DNA of 64,000 bases from CBDFKS01 sp965248905 (GCA_965248905.1 CBDFKS010000006.1:186001-250000), one strand, 5' to 3'. Positions 1-8,976 are shown, counted from the stretch's first letter. Notes: generated from the letters alone by a model not told the origin. Translations and numbers: made by a program.

Positions 1-215
1 GTGCGCCAGGGTTAGGGCGGCGACTGGCACCTTCTTTTAGAGTCTCATTTTCGTGCCAGATGGGTTCTCGGTGCTTCCGGGGATCGAATCCAAAGCTTCT
101 GTTCCGCAAACCTTGTCATCAGGGCCCATTGCCCAGCCCTCAGTCTCTGCGGAAGCGTCGCTTCTGTAACACCCTGGTTGGCACAAGACAACCCCTTGGA
201 GTATCATGATTATTG
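1..215. other. No recognised feature upstream of tRNA-Ser
   Basis: I see no convincing open frame on either strand and no match to the conserved cores of SRP RNA, RNase P RNA or tmRNA. The stretch is compatible with an intergenic region or with the end of an unrecognised structured RNA. Confidence 0.4.
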
Positions 216-306
216 GGAGAGGTGCTGGAGTGGTCGAACAGGCGCGCCTGGAAAGCGCGTAGGGGCGTTAAGCCTCTCGTGGGTTCGAATCCCACCCTCT
301 CCGCCA
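216..306 (+). tRNA. tRNA-Ser (anticodon GGA)
   Basis: A class II tRNA. The acceptor stem GGAGAGG pairs perfectly with CCTCTCC and is followed by discriminator G and an encoded CCA. The anticodon loop is CTGGAAA, giving GGA (serine, UCC/UCU). A long variable arm (AGGGGC/GCCTCT) and a T arm GTGGG-TTCGAAT-CCCAC are visible. The long variable arm and the anticodon agree on serine. Confidence 0.96.
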
Positions 307-522
307 TTCAATGGTACTCAGGCTCCTTCTTGCCGAACGTCGTTAATGCTATCAGTAATTAAGCCATATCTGCTTCTGTAGCCCTGATGGGAGCATCTAA
401 CTATCCGCGTTTAGATCCTTCGACTTACGCCTCAGGATGACATATCAATAAGGATAGCCTGCCGGTGCGGATACGCATCCAACCAGAAAGACACTTAAAT
501 CTCGCACTTGTGCACAGTGACA
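307..522. other. Intergenic region with one REP-like fragment
   Basis: No gene is visible. Around 416-440 there is a fragment resembling the short TTCGA...CAGGATGA extragenic repeats seen elsewhere in the window. The right edge leads into the dprA promoter. Confidence 0.5.
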
Positions 523-551
523 TTGTTGCTACTTTACCCTTATGCTAGAAT
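523..551 (+). promoter_or_regulatory. Sigma70-type promoter of dprA, probably giving a leaderless mRNA
   Basis: TTGTTG (523-528) and TAGAAT (546-551) are separated by 17 bases. The start site expected about 7 bases further falls at 558-560, on or next to the ATG at 560, so the dprA transcript would have almost no 5' leader. No Shine-Dalgarno sequence precedes that ATG. Confidence 0.6.
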
Positions 552-559
552 TTGATTCC

Positions 560-1669
560 ATGACTGATTTGAAATACTGGATTGCATTGAACCGTGTCCC
601 CAACCTGGGGACGGTCAAATATAGGCTTCTCGAGGCCCATTTTGGCACCCTTGAGCCCGTCTGGATCGCGGGTGCGGGGGAGCTTCAGGCCGCCGGCATA
701 GATAGCAAGACGGCTCGCAACATCGTCACCCATCGTGCCAGTATCTCCCCCGATGGTGAGATGGAAAAGCTGGAGCGGGCCGGCATCAGGGCCATAAATT
801 GGCACGATTCCATGTACCCGCCCAGGCTCAAGGAGATTCACGACCCACCTCCTGTGCTGTATGTGAAGGGCGAAATCCTGCCCGAAGACGAGAGGTCGGT
901 TGCTGTGGTGGGCACCAGAAAGGCCTCGGCCTACGGGCGCGAGGCTGCCAGCGCTATTAGCGAAGACCTGGCGAGAAGTGGCGTCACAATCATAAGCGGA
1001 CTGGCTCGCGGGATAGATGGCATAGCCCACAGGGCGGCGTTGAACGCCGGAGGCCGCACCGTCGCCCTCTTTGGATGTGGGCTGGATATAGTTTATCCTT
1101 CTGAGCACGCACGGTTGGCCCAGGAGATAGCGGAGGCAGGGGCCTTGGTTAGCGAGCTTCCTTTAGGTTCGCGGCCGGAGGCCCGAAATTTCCCCAGGCG
1201 TAACCGACTGATAAGCGGCATGTCTCTAGGCACCTTGGTAGTAGAGGCCGGGGAGCGCAGCGGCGCCCTGCTGACGGTTCGATTTGCGCTGGAGCAAAAC
1301 CGCGAGGTCTTCTGTGTGCCCGGCAGCATCTTCTCCCCATCCAGCAGGGGGACCAACTCCCTGATCCAGGAGGGGGCGAAGCTGGTGCTGGACCATAAGG
1401 ATATTTTGGAAGAGTTCAATCTTACCGCCGTGGCTTACCAGATTGAGATGCGAGACATAGTCCAGCCCCAAGGCGAAAATGAGTCACTGCTCATGGAGCA
1501 GGTCAGCCACGAGCCAGTACATATAGATGATATCCTGCGGCGCAGTCAGCTGCCCATCACTGTGGTGAGCAGTACACTGGCCATGATGGAGTTGAAAGGG
1601 ATGATTAAACAGGTGGGCGGCATGCATTACATCCGTGTTCGGGAGGCGGTAGCGGAATATGGCAACTAA
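560..1669 (+). CDS. dprA: DNA-processing protein DprA
   Basis: DprA/Smf binds single-stranded DNA and loads RecA during natural transformation. It acts in the cytoplasm. The Rossmann-like core is clear: VAVVGTRKASAYGREAA, SGLARGIDGIAHRAAL, FGCGLDIVYPSEH, NRLISGMSLGTLVVEA and RSGALLTVRFALEQNREVF. An N-terminal helix-hairpin-helix-like region and a C-terminal winged-helix-like region flank it. Length (369 residues) is typical. An upstream in-frame ATG at 542 lies inside the predicted -10 box, so I take the ATG at 560 (MTDLKYWIALNRV). The gene overlaps topA by 11 bases and heads the dprA-topA-xer-aroQ-M24 run, a common arrangement in Gram-positive and related bacteria. Confidence 0.95.
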   Translation: MTDLKYWIALNRVPNLGTVKYRLLEAHFGTLEPVWIAGAGELQAAGIDSKTARNIVTHRASISPDGEMEKLERAGIRAINWHDSMYPPRLKEIHDPPPVLYVKGEILPEDERSVAVVGTRKASAYGREAASAISEDLARSGVTIISGLARGIDGIAHRAALNAGGRTVALFGCGLDIVYPSEHARLAQEIAEAGALVSELPLGSRPEARNFPRRNRLISGMSLGTLVVEAGERSGALLTVRFALEQNREVFCVPGSIFSPSSRGTNSLIQEGAKLVLDHKDILEEFNLTAVAYQIEMRDIVQPQGENESLLMEQVSHEPVHIDDILRRSQLPITVVSSTLAMMELKGMIKQVGGMHYIRVREAVAEYGN

Positions 1670-4130
1670 GTCAAAAGCTGAGGCCGCCAAGGTGAGTTCA
1701 GCTACAACAGTAGCCCCTACCAAATCTGCCAAAGCCGCAACGCGAGTCAAAAAGGCCGGCAAGGGCAAAGCAGCAACTGTGTCTTCGAAACGTAAGTCGC
1801 CGAGCGGTAATGGGGCCGCGAACCTTGTGATAGTCGAGTCTCCTGCCAAAGCCCGGACCATAGAGAGGATACTGGGCAAAGGCTTCGTGGTTAAGGCTTC
1901 GCAAGGCCACGTCCGAGACCTGCCCAAGGACAAGCTGGGAGTTGACGTAGAGGCAGGCTTCCTACCCTCTTACCATCTGTTAGACGACAAGCGATCGGTG
2001 ATACAGGAGCTCAGAAAACTGGGGAATCGGGCCTCTTCCATATTCCTGGCCACTGACCTGGACCGAGAGGGGGAGGCCATATCATGGCACCTGGTCAAGG
2101 CTGCCGAGTGGGACAAAGGGACAAAAGCTCTTCATCGAGTTGTGTTTCACGAAATAACCCCGGAGGCTGTTAACGCGGCCTTTAGCCATCCCCGCGAGAT
2201 AGACATGGAGCTGGTAAATGCCCAGCAGGCCCGTCGTATCCTGGACCGGCTGGTGGGCTACCAGATCAGCCCTCTTTTGTGGAAAAAAGTTCAGAGGGGG
2301 CTGTCCGCCGGTAGGGTGCAGTCCGTGGCCCTGCGAATCGTGGTCGACCGAGAGCGGGAGATCGAGGCTTTCGTTCCCGTAGAGTACTGGACAATGGAGG
2401 CCCAGCTCCGGAAGAAGGGGCGTACGAAGGCAGATAGAGGGGAGCCTTTCTCCGCTGTCCTTCGATCACTCAAGGGCCAGCGCGGCAAGATAGAGATACC
2501 TGATGGAGCTGTAGCGAAGGAGATCGAAACGGACCTGCAAGGGGCCGACTACAGCGTAGCCCAGGTCAAGAAGCGGGAGGTGAAGCAGTCGCCATCGCCG
2601 CCCTTCATTACCAGCACATTGCAGCAGGATGCGTGGCGCAAGCTCAAGTTCTCGGCAAAGCGGACGATGTTCGTAGCCCAACAACTGTATGAGGGCCTGT
2701 CCATTGGGAAGGAAGGCTCCGTGGGTCTAATCACCTACATGCGTACAGACTCCACCCACGTGGCTCCTTCAGCCCTGCAAGAGGCACGGGAATATATTAG
2801 CCAGCGATACGAGCCGGATTACCTGCCGAGCCAGTCGAGGGTGTTCAGGAAAAAATCCAAGGGTGCCCAAGAAGCCCACGAGGCCATTCGACCGACCTCT
2901 ATTTTCAGAGAGCCTAAGCAGTTGAAGTCACACCTGTCTTCAGACCAGTTCAGGCTCTACGACCTAATCTGGAAGCGCATGTTGGCGAGCCAGTTGACCG
3001 ACGCTCGCTCAGACGCCACCACTGTGGACACAGAGGCGAAGTGCAAAAACGTGCCCAAGGTCTACATCTTCAGGTCAACCGGCTCCGTGCTCAAGTTTCC
3101 CGGTTTCCGAATACTGTACATGGAGAGTGTGGACGAATCCGAGGAAGAGGAGGCCAAGAGTGCTTTGCCCGAGCTTGCTCAGGGTGAAAGCCTTGATTGT
3201 CTCAAACTGGACCCCCAGCAGCATTTCACCCAGCCGCCGGCGCGTTACAACGAGGCCAGCTTGATCAAGGCACTGGAGGAGTTGGGTATCGGCAGACCTA
3301 GCACCTATGCTCCTACTATCTCCACCATTATAGACAGGCATTACGTTGTGAAAGAAGAGGGCAGACTCAAGTCTACTTCCTTGGGCAATACGGTGTGTGA
3401 CCTCCTTAATCAGTTCTTCTCCAACATCATGGACACCGGCTTCACCGCACGGATGGAAGAGGAGTTAGACGAGGTTGCTCGAGGGGAGCGTAAGTGGATA
3501 CCCATGCTCGAAGATTTCTATGGGCCATTCCAGAAGGACCTGGAAGCGGCAACCAAGAACATGCCTAGGACTAAGGTTGAGGAACCCACTGACGAACTAT
3601 GCGAGAAGTGCGGCGAGCCCATGGTGATTAAGACCGGCCGTTTCGGAAAGTTTATGGCTTGCTCCAACTACCCCAAATGCAAGAACACTAAAGAGATCAA
3701 GGCCGACGGCCAATCCGCCACTGGTGACCAGAATGGGTCCGAGTCCGCAGCCAATGAGCCCACAGGTGAGAACTGCGAGAAGTGCGGCCAGCCTATGATA
3801 ATGAAGAGTGGACGCTTCGGAAAATTTATCGCTTGCTCCGACTATCCTACATGTAAGACCACCAAACCCATTCTTAACAAGGTGGGTGTGGCATGTCCCA
3901 AGTGCGGAGGCGACCTGGTGCAGCGCAGGGGGCGTGGCAAGGGCAGGGTATTCTACGGTTGCTCAAGGTATCCTGACTGTGACTTCATTGTAAACCAGCG
4001 CCCATTGCAGGAGCCCTGCCCGGAGTGCGGTGGGATGATGGTTACAGCTGGGAAAAATGGCTCAAAGTGTACCAGGTGCTCCTGGAAGGGAGACGTTCCT
4101 GCGGATGAGCCGGTAGCCGTCGAGGCATAA
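1659..4130 (+). CDS. topA: DNA topoisomerase I
   Basis: A type IA topoisomerase that relaxes negatively supercoiled DNA through a transient 5'-phosphotyrosine. An N-terminal tail of about 50 residues rich in Lys, Ala and Ser precedes the Toprim domain (LVIVESPAKARTIERIL, then the acidic ATDLDREGEAISWHL motif). The active-site tyrosine lies in GLITYMRTDSTH. The C-terminal part holds three C4 zinc-ribbon repeats (CEKCGEPM...CSNYPKC, CEKCGQPM...CSDYPTC, CPKCGGDL...CSRYPDC) and a fourth shorter CPEC/CTRC one. Length 823 residues. The start overlaps dprA and the stop shares one base with the Xer start, so translation is probably coupled. Confidence 0.97.
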   Translation: MATKSKAEAAKVSSATTVAPTKSAKAATRVKKAGKGKAATVSSKRKSPSGNGAANLVIVESPAKARTIERILGKGFVVKASQGHVRDLPKDKLGVDVEAGFLPSYHLLDDKRSVIQELRKLGNRASSIFLATDLDREGEAISWHLVKAAEWDKGTKALHRVVFHEITPEAVNAAFSHPREIDMELVNAQQARRILDRLVGYQISPLLWKKVQRGLSAGRVQSVALRIVVDREREIEAFVPVEYWTMEAQLRKKGRTKADRGEPFSAVLRSLKGQRGKIEIPDGAVAKEIETDLQGADYSVAQVKKREVKQSPSPPFITSTLQQDAWRKLKFSAKRTMFVAQQLYEGLSIGKEGSVGLITYMRTDSTHVAPSALQEAREYISQRYEPDYLPSQSRVFRKKSKGAQEAHEAIRPTSIFREPKQLKSHLSSDQFRLYDLIWKRMLASQLTDARSDATTVDTEAKCKNVPKVYIFRSTGSVLKFPGFRILYMESVDESEEEEAKSALPELAQGESLDCLKLDPQQHFTQPPARYNEASLIKALEELGIGRPSTYAPTISTIIDRHYVVKEEGRLKSTSLGNTVCDLLNQFFSNIMDTGFTARMEEELDEVARGERKWIPMLEDFYGPFQKDLEAATKNMPRTKVEEPTDELCEKCGEPMVIKTGRFGKFMACSNYPKCKNTKEIKADGQSATGDQNGSESAANEPTGENCEKCGQPMIMKSGRFGKFIACSDYPTCKTTKPILNKVGVACPKCGGDLVQRRGRGKGRVFYGCSRYPDCDFIVNQRPLQEPCPECGGMMVTAGKNGSKCTRCSWKGDVPADEPVAVEA

Positions 4131-5092
4131 TGGACAGCGCTTTGGAAGGGCAAGCTGGATCTGACATAGAGGCTTTGCTTCAGCGATTCCAGGAATCTCT
4201 CAGGGGTCAGAGGGGCCGTTCTGAGAATACTGTAAGGATTTACCTTACCGATCTTCGTCCCTTCCAGGCGTTTTTGCTCAGTGAGGGGCTGGACCCCCAG
4301 AACCTGGACCGACGCTACTTGCGACGATACCTGGCATGGCTGTCCACGTCAGCCAGAGGAGAGAGCGGAGGATACGCCCGGGTGAGCGTGGCCCGGAAAC
4401 TGGTTGTGCTGCGTTCTTTCTACCGCTTCTTGGTACAGGAAGGCTACATGGATGCGAATCCCATACCCAAAGGGCGGACCTTCAACATAAAGGTGAAGAA
4501 GAGTCTGCCGATATTCCTCGGTAGAGATGAGGTCGCCCGGTTGGTGTCCGTACCCGAAAGAGACCAACCCCTTGGCTTACGGGATAGGGCACTCCTGGAT
4601 CTACTCTACTCTTCGGGGCTGCGCCTGTCCGAGCTACATGGGCTTGATCTAGGAGACGTGAATCTAGACGTTGGAGAGCTACGCGTTACGGGTAAGGGTT
4701 CGAAAGAGCGCGTGGTGCTTATGGGGACGGCAGCGGTGCAGGCCCTGTCCGAGTATCTACAGGTGGGCAGGCCCCAGCTAGAGCGCGACGGCACTCAGAC
4801 CCTATTTCTGAATCGCTACGGTGGCAGACTATCCCGTAGGAGCATCGAGAAAATAGTGAGCCGGTATGCGATGCTGGCTGGCACCCGTCCGGGAGTGCAT
4901 CCTCACACCTTGAGACATACCTTTGCCACGCATCTTGTGGAGGGAGGAGCCGACCTGAGGGTCGTGCAGGAGCTGCTGGGCCACACCACTCCGGCTACCA
5001 CTCAGATTTATACTCACGTGACGCAAAATGAAGCACGGGCCGAGTACATGACTACCCATCCCGGGGCGCGACTGAAGGAGCGGGATGGCTAG
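4130..5092 (+). CDS. Tyrosine recombinase, XerC/XerD type
   Basis: A site-specific recombinase, 320 residues. An N-terminal SAM-like core-binding domain (about 15-110) precedes the catalytic domain. The catalytic set is complete: Arg in SSGLRLSEL, Lys in GKGSKER, His-x-x-Arg in HPHTLRHTFATHL, His in LLGHTTPATT and the nucleophile Tyr in TQIYTHV. Xer proteins resolve chromosome dimers at dif, and the position directly after topA matches XerC/CodV loci in other bacteria. No second Xer gene is in the window, so whether it acts as XerC, XerD or a single-recombinase XerH-like protein is open. Its ATG overlaps the topA stop by one base. Confidence 0.92.
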   Translation: MDSALEGQAGSDIEALLQRFQESLRGQRGRSENTVRIYLTDLRPFQAFLLSEGLDPQNLDRRYLRRYLAWLSTSARGESGGYARVSVARKLVVLRSFYRFLVQEGYMDANPIPKGRTFNIKVKKSLPIFLGRDEVARLVSVPERDQPLGLRDRALLDLLYSSGLRLSELHGLDLGDVNLDVGELRVTGKGSKERVVLMGTAAVQALSEYLQVGRPQLERDGTQTLFLNRYGGRLSRRSIEKIVSRYAMLAGTRPGVHPHTLRHTFATHLVEGGADLRVVQELLGHTTPATTQIYTHVTQNEARAEYMTTHPGARLKERDG

Positions 5093-5531
5093 GTTGCTGG
5101 TGATCAACGGGCCCAACCTCAATGCCCTTGGCAAGCGAAGCCAGGAGATGTATGGCGCCAAGACCTTGGCAGAGATTGAGGCTCAGATATCTCAGAAAGC
5201 TGAAGGCCTGGGGACAAAGGTAGATTTCTTCCAGTCCAACAGCGAGGGTGCAATAATAGACTATATTCAGGATAACTGCTCGGATGCTCAGGGAATAGTT
5301 ATCAACCCCGGTGCACTCACCCACTACGGCTATTCGTTACGGGATGCCTTGGTGGACAGCCGGTTGCCGGTGGTTGAGGTGCACCTGAGCAACATCCACG
5401 CCCGAGAGGATTGGCGACGCCGCTCGGTGATCGCCGATGTAGCCAGAGGCCAAATCGCCGGCCTGGGTTGGAGAGGTTATCTAGCGGCTGTGGAGATTCT
5501 GACAGCACTGATTGAGGAGGAAGGTTCGTGA
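5085..5531 (+). CDS. aroQ: 3-dehydroquinate dehydratase, type II
   Basis: Converts 3-dehydroquinate to 3-dehydroshikimate in the shikimate pathway. It is a small 148-residue, flavodoxin-like protein of the family that forms dodecamers. The family signature is present: INGPNLNALGKR near the N-terminus, the lid tyrosine in QEMYG, INPGALTHYGYSLRDAL in the middle and EVHLSNIHAREDWRRRSV towards the end. It overlaps the recombinase gene by 8 bases and the following peptidase gene by 4, so it is part of one transcript. No other shikimate genes are nearby. Confidence 0.96.
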   Translation: MARLLVINGPNLNALGKRSQEMYGAKTLAEIEAQISQKAEGLGTKVDFFQSNSEGAIIDYIQDNCSDAQGIVINPGALTHYGYSLRDALVDSRLPVVEVHLSNIHAREDWRRRSVIADVARGQIAGLGWRGYLAAVEILTALIEEEGS

Positions 5532-6595
5532 ACGACCGAGTGGAGAAGCTCCGCAAAAAACTCGAAGAGAATGAGCTGGACGCAATACTTATATCCAACC
5601 CCGAGAATCGCCGGTATCTATCGGGCTTCACCGGGTCCGCGGGATACCTGGTAGTGTCCCCTGAAAAGGCTATTCTCGGTACAGACTTTCGCTACACAGA
5701 GCAGGCCCAGAACCAGTCACCCGACTTCGAGGTCGTGAAGATAGGCGGCGAGTGGTCGTGGCTTCTTGATATACTCAAGGCCTCCGATGTAAAGAAGATG
5801 GGCTTTGAAGGCCACCACGTAACTGTGTCCACCTATCGGCAGATCACCAAGGCCATACAAGAGATTTCTTCAGACGCGAATCCCTCCTTGGTTGCCAGCA
5901 CCGGTATGGTGGAGTCGCTAAGAACCGTCAAGGATTCGGATGAGCTTGCACCCTTGCAGAGAGCTATTGACGTGGCCGATGCAGCGATGGCCGCCGTATC
6001 TCCCACCATTCAGGTCGGCGAAACGGAGCAACAGGTTGCCTGGCGTCTGGAGAAGACTATGCGGGAGATGGGTGCCGACTCCCTGAGCTTCGATACCATC
6101 GTAGCTGCCGGCCCTAATGGCGCCATGCCCCACCACAGGCCGTCGGACAGGGCCATACAAGCAGGTGAACCAATAGTGATCGATATGGGCGCTAAGGTGG
6201 ACGGCTATTGCAGCGACATAACCCGCACATTCTGTGTCGGGGAACCTGACGAGACCTTTCGTAAAATCTACGACATAGTGCTGGGAGCCCAGCTCACTGC
6301 CATAGCTACTGTCAGGGCCGGTATGAGCGGCGGAGACGCCGACGATCTTTCAAGGGTTGTGATAGCAGAGGCAGGGTATGGCGACGACTTTGGCCACAGT
6401 CTGGGCCACGGCGTTGGTCTCGCAGTGCATGAGTACCCCAGAGTGGGACCCAAGGCCGAGAACACCCTGGAAGAGGGAATGGTGTTTACTGTAGAGCCGG
6501 GGATTTATCTCTCCGGATGGGGAGGAGTCAGGATCGAGGACGTGGTGCTTTTAGAGAGCAGTGGCGCCAAGGTGCTCAGCAAGGCGTCGAAGTAG
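5528..6595 (+). CDS. Xaa-Pro peptidase, M24B family
   Basis: A pita-bread metallopeptidase that removes N-terminal residues preceding proline. An N-terminal creatinase-like domain (about 1-125) is followed by the catalytic domain. The five metal ligands are visible: two Asp in IVIDMGAKVDGYCSDITRTF, His in HSLGHGVGLAVHEYP, Glu in VFTVEPGIYL and Glu in GGVRIEDVV. Length 355 residues fits PepQ/YpdF-type enzymes. The start is GTG, preceded by a strong GGAGGAAGG site inside the aroQ end. It sits directly upstream of efp, a pairing common in Firmicutes and Chloroflexi. Confidence 0.93.
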   Translation: MNDRVEKLRKKLEENELDAILISNPENRRYLSGFTGSAGYLVVSPEKAILGTDFRYTEQAQNQSPDFEVVKIGGEWSWLLDILKASDVKKMGFEGHHVTVSTYRQITKAIQEISSDANPSLVASTGMVESLRTVKDSDELAPLQRAIDVADAAMAAVSPTIQVGETEQQVAWRLEKTMREMGADSLSFDTIVAAGPNGAMPHHRPSDRAIQAGEPIVIDMGAKVDGYCSDITRTFCVGEPDETFRKIYDIVLGAQLTAIATVRAGMSGGDADDLSRVVIAEAGYGDDFGHSLGHGVGLAVHEYPRVGPKAENTLEEGMVFTVEPGIYLSGWGGVRIEDVVLLESSGAKVLSKASK

Positions 6596-6642
6596 CCTTT
6601 ACCCTAGTTTGCGGCCGCCTTCGGTACCCAGAGGAGGTTAGA

Positions 6643-7209
6643 ATGACCATTAACTTCGGAGACCTGCGACGAGGTGTTAGCATTGAGGTGGATGGCCACC
6701 CCTACGAGGTGGTGGATTATGAGAGACACAAGATGCAACAGCGCGCACCCGTGACCCGACTGAAACTTCGTAGCCTGCGAGACGGCAAGATGATCGAGCG
6801 CACTTTTCAGAACTACACTACCGAGTTCTCGATTGCCCAGGTGGAGGATAAACCAGCCCAATTCTTATATACCGACGGCCAATTCTACACCTTCATGGAC
6901 ATGGAGACCTACGACCAGTACCAGCTCAGCAAGGATCAGCTGGGAGATACGGTGAATTACCTGAAAGAAGAGACCGTCGTGGACGTCGTATTCTATAATG
7001 AGGACATCATCAACGTTCGGCTTCCTACCTTTGTGGATCTGAAAGTAGTCGATACCCCCCCGGGGTTTAAAGGAGATACCGCCCAAGGAGGAACAAAACC
7101 CGCCACTGTGGAGACGGGCCTCACAGTACATGTGCCCCTGTTTATAAGCAACGGGGAGAAGATCAAGATAGACACGCGCAGCGGTGATTACATAGAACGC
7201 TCTGGCTGA
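6643..7209 (+). CDS. efp: Translation elongation factor P
   Basis: EF-P relieves ribosome stalling at polyproline stretches. The protein is 188 residues with the KOW-like N-domain (MTINFGDLRRGVSIEVDG) and OB domains ending in the family signature PLFISNGEKIKIDTRSGDYIER. The ATG has an excellent AGGAGG site (GAGGAGGTTAGA). The N-domain tip differs from the E. coli-type K-P-G-K-G loop. It reads RHKMQQRAP, with Gln at the place of the modified lysine, so modification by lysylation (EpmA) or rhamnosylation (EarP) is not expected. Longer upstream starts would run into the previous gene and are not needed. Confidence 0.96.
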   Translation: MTINFGDLRRGVSIEVDGHPYEVVDYERHKMQQRAPVTRLKLRSLRDGKMIERTFQNYTTEFSIAQVEDKPAQFLYTDGQFYTFMDMETYDQYQLSKDQLGDTVNYLKEETVVDVVFYNEDIINVRLPTFVDLKVVDTPPGFKGDTAQGGTKPATVETGLTVHVPLFISNGEKIKIDTRSGDYIERSG

Positions 7210-7278
7210 TTACTTGGCTCTGGAGACACAGTGCTAATACCACTAGTACTTAGCCAACTTTGTTTTGATAGAATCTTT

Positions 7279-7362
7279 CACCCCCACTCTAACTCTCCCC
7301 CGTAAAGGGGGAGAGAACAAGCCCCTTCCCCCTCGATGGGGGAAGGCTGGGATGGTGGTGGA
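7279..7362. repeat. Extragenic palindromic (REP-like) element
   Basis: Two hairpins lie back to back: CTCTCCCCC/GGGGGAGAG (7293-7315) and CCTTCCCCC/GGGGGAAGG (7324-7346). The second shares an exact 17-mer with the inverted repeats bounding the IS4 element at 40205 and 41563, and similar G/C-run palindromes occur at 40150-40200. Confidence 0.7.
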
Positions 7363-7405
7363 GCTCCCATCAAATTTAAGTTGACTGCCTACTAGAGAGG
7401 ATTCC

Positions 7406-7648
7406 ATGACCTTACAGCACACAGTGAAAGCCTTCATCCGCAAAGGAGACAATCACTACGTAGCGGAATGCATGGAAATTGCGGTGGTGACTCAGGGTAA
7501 GACCCTTGATAAGACCCTGGCAAACCTACAAGAAGCAGTAGCCTTGCACCTCGAAGGTGAAGACTTGGCCGAAATGGGTTTAGCACACAATTCCACCGTT
7601 CTTGTTACCATGGAGCTTCACCCCCACTCCGGCCCTCCCGATATTTAG
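7406..7648 (+). CDS. HicB-like small protein
   Basis: An 80-residue protein with the HicB/UPF0150-type fold signature: a short strand with VKAFIRKGDNHYVAECMEI, then a helix-forming stretch TLANLQEAVALHLEGED. HicB proteins are usually antitoxins for HicA, but no HicA gene is adjacent, so it may be a solitary family member. The ATG is preceded by AGAGAGG. The last codons read into a G/C-run palindrome like the element just upstream, which suggests that a repeat extended the C-terminus. Confidence 0.75.
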   Translation: MTLQHTVKAFIRKGDNHYVAECMEIAVVTQGKTLDKTLANLQEAVALHLEGEDLAEMGLAHNSTVLVTMELHPHSGPPDI

Positions 7649-7734
7649 GGGGAGGAAGTTACCGGATATCGGCACCAAGAAATTGGAGTTGTCTTACTTC
7701 TCTTCAAATTAGCACCCATGGAGAGCATCCAAAC

Positions 7735-8976
7735 ATGGCGGTCTACACGGTAAGCCAGATCACCCAGTACCTGAAGGAGTCCCTGGAGCAGGACCCCCTC
7801 CTGGCCGACCTGTGGATAAGTGGCGAGATTTCCAATCTCAGAGTGGCTCCCTCTGGACATGCCTACTTCACATTAAAGGATGCACAAAGCCAGCTTCGGT
7901 CCGTGATGTTCAAGGGTGGCAAAGGCGCAGAGCTGCTGTCCGAAGGCAGCCTGGTCACTGCCCACGGGCGCATCTCGTTTTACGAGGTCCGGGGAGATGT
8001 GCAGGTGGTGAGCGATCTGGTAATGCCCGAAGGAACGGGCCCTCTTTTCCTCGAGTATGAGAGGCTCAAGATGCGGCTGGATGAGGAGGGGCTGTTCGAG
8101 CCCTCCCGCAAGAGGCCGTTGCCCGATTTCCCAGGCGTCATCGGCGTGGTGACCTCGCCATCTGGAGCGGTGCTCCACGACATAACTAACGTTATAGGTC
8201 GGCGTTATCCATTGGTGGAGATACTGCTTGCCCCAACATTAGTCCAGGGAGATAGCGCCGCTCCTGCCATCGTATCCGCACTTCAGGCACTGAACGAAGA
8301 TGGTAGGGCAGACCTTATAATCCTAGCCAGGGGTGGCGGTTCATTAGAGGAGCTATGGCCCTTCAATGAGGAGATCGTGGCACGGGCAATATATTCCAGC
8401 CGGATTCCGGTGGTCAGTGCCGTCGGCCACGAACGGGATATAACCATCTCTGACTACGTGGCCGACCTCAGAGCGCCGACGCCCTCAGCGGCTGCGGAGC
8501 TGGTGGTGCCCGATAGGATGGACCTGCTACAAGAAGTCCGTGCGTTCCAGGAGACTATCCTTCGATCAGTCCGCTACAATATCAGTGCCAAACGTCAGGA
8601 TGTAAATAGTCTGGCCCGCCAACTTAAAGGCCGTGCTCCAGATGTCGATACCCTACGGCGCCGGGTGGATGACATGGCGAAGGCTGGGTCTCTAGCACTG
8701 TCTAGCCTGCTGTCTCGGTGGCAGGATCGGACGGTGGGCGCAGAGATGCGCCTTCAGTCCCTCCATCCGGTGTCCATCTTGCACCGTGGCTATGCAATAG
8801 TGCAGAAGCTGCCCGATGGACAGGTGACCCTTGTCTCCAGTCAGACAGACGTGAACGTAGGCGAGGGGATAAGCGTAAGAGTTAGTGACGGCTCATTCCC
8901 AGCTACGGTCGGTAACGGCCCTAGAAAACCGCGTTCCAAGAAGTCACTAGTTCGGGCTGGGGCGCGGCTTCTGTAG
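7735..8976 (+). CDS. xseA: Exodeoxyribonuclease VII large subunit
   Basis: Catalytic subunit of exonuclease VII, which degrades single-stranded DNA to acid-soluble fragments. The N-terminal OB-fold (VSQITQYLKESLEQDPLL, WISGEISNLRVAPSGHAYF) is followed by the catalytic domain with VIGVVTSPSGAVLHDI, LIILARGGGSLEELWPFNEE and VVSAVGHERDITISDYVAD. A coiled-coil-rich region and the terminal LHRGYAIV motif follow. The 413-residue length is normal. The small-subunit gene xseB is not adjacent but lies 2.3 kb downstream beyond a TIR-gene island. Confidence 0.96.
   Translation: MAVYTVSQITQYLKESLEQDPLLADLWISGEISNLRVAPSGHAYFTLKDAQSQLRSVMFKGGKGAELLSEGSLVTAHGRISFYEVRGDVQVVSDLVMPEGTGPLFLEYERLKMRLDEEGLFEPSRKRPLPDFPGVIGVVTSPSGAVLHDITNVIGRRYPLVEILLAPTLVQGDSAAPAIVSALQALNEDGRADLIILARGGGSLEELWPFNEEIVARAIYSSRIPVVSAVGHERDITISDYVADLRAPTPSAAAELVVPDRMDLLQEVRAFQETILRSVRYNISAKRQDVNSLARQLKGRAPDVDTLRRRVDDMAKAGSLALSSLLSRWQDRTVGAEMRLQSLHPVSILHRGYAIVQKLPDGQVTLVSSQTDVNVGEGISVRVSDGSFPATVGNGPRKPRSKKSLVRAGARLL

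Noticed and set aside
1..180. Possible SRP RNA, tmRNA or RNase P RNA upstream of tRNA-Ser
   Set aside because: None of the conserved core motifs of these RNAs is present on either strand; a few GGAAGC-like strings are not enough.
178..381. 67-residue frame across the tRNA-Ser gene
   Set aside because: It runs through the tRNA and has no protein-like features.
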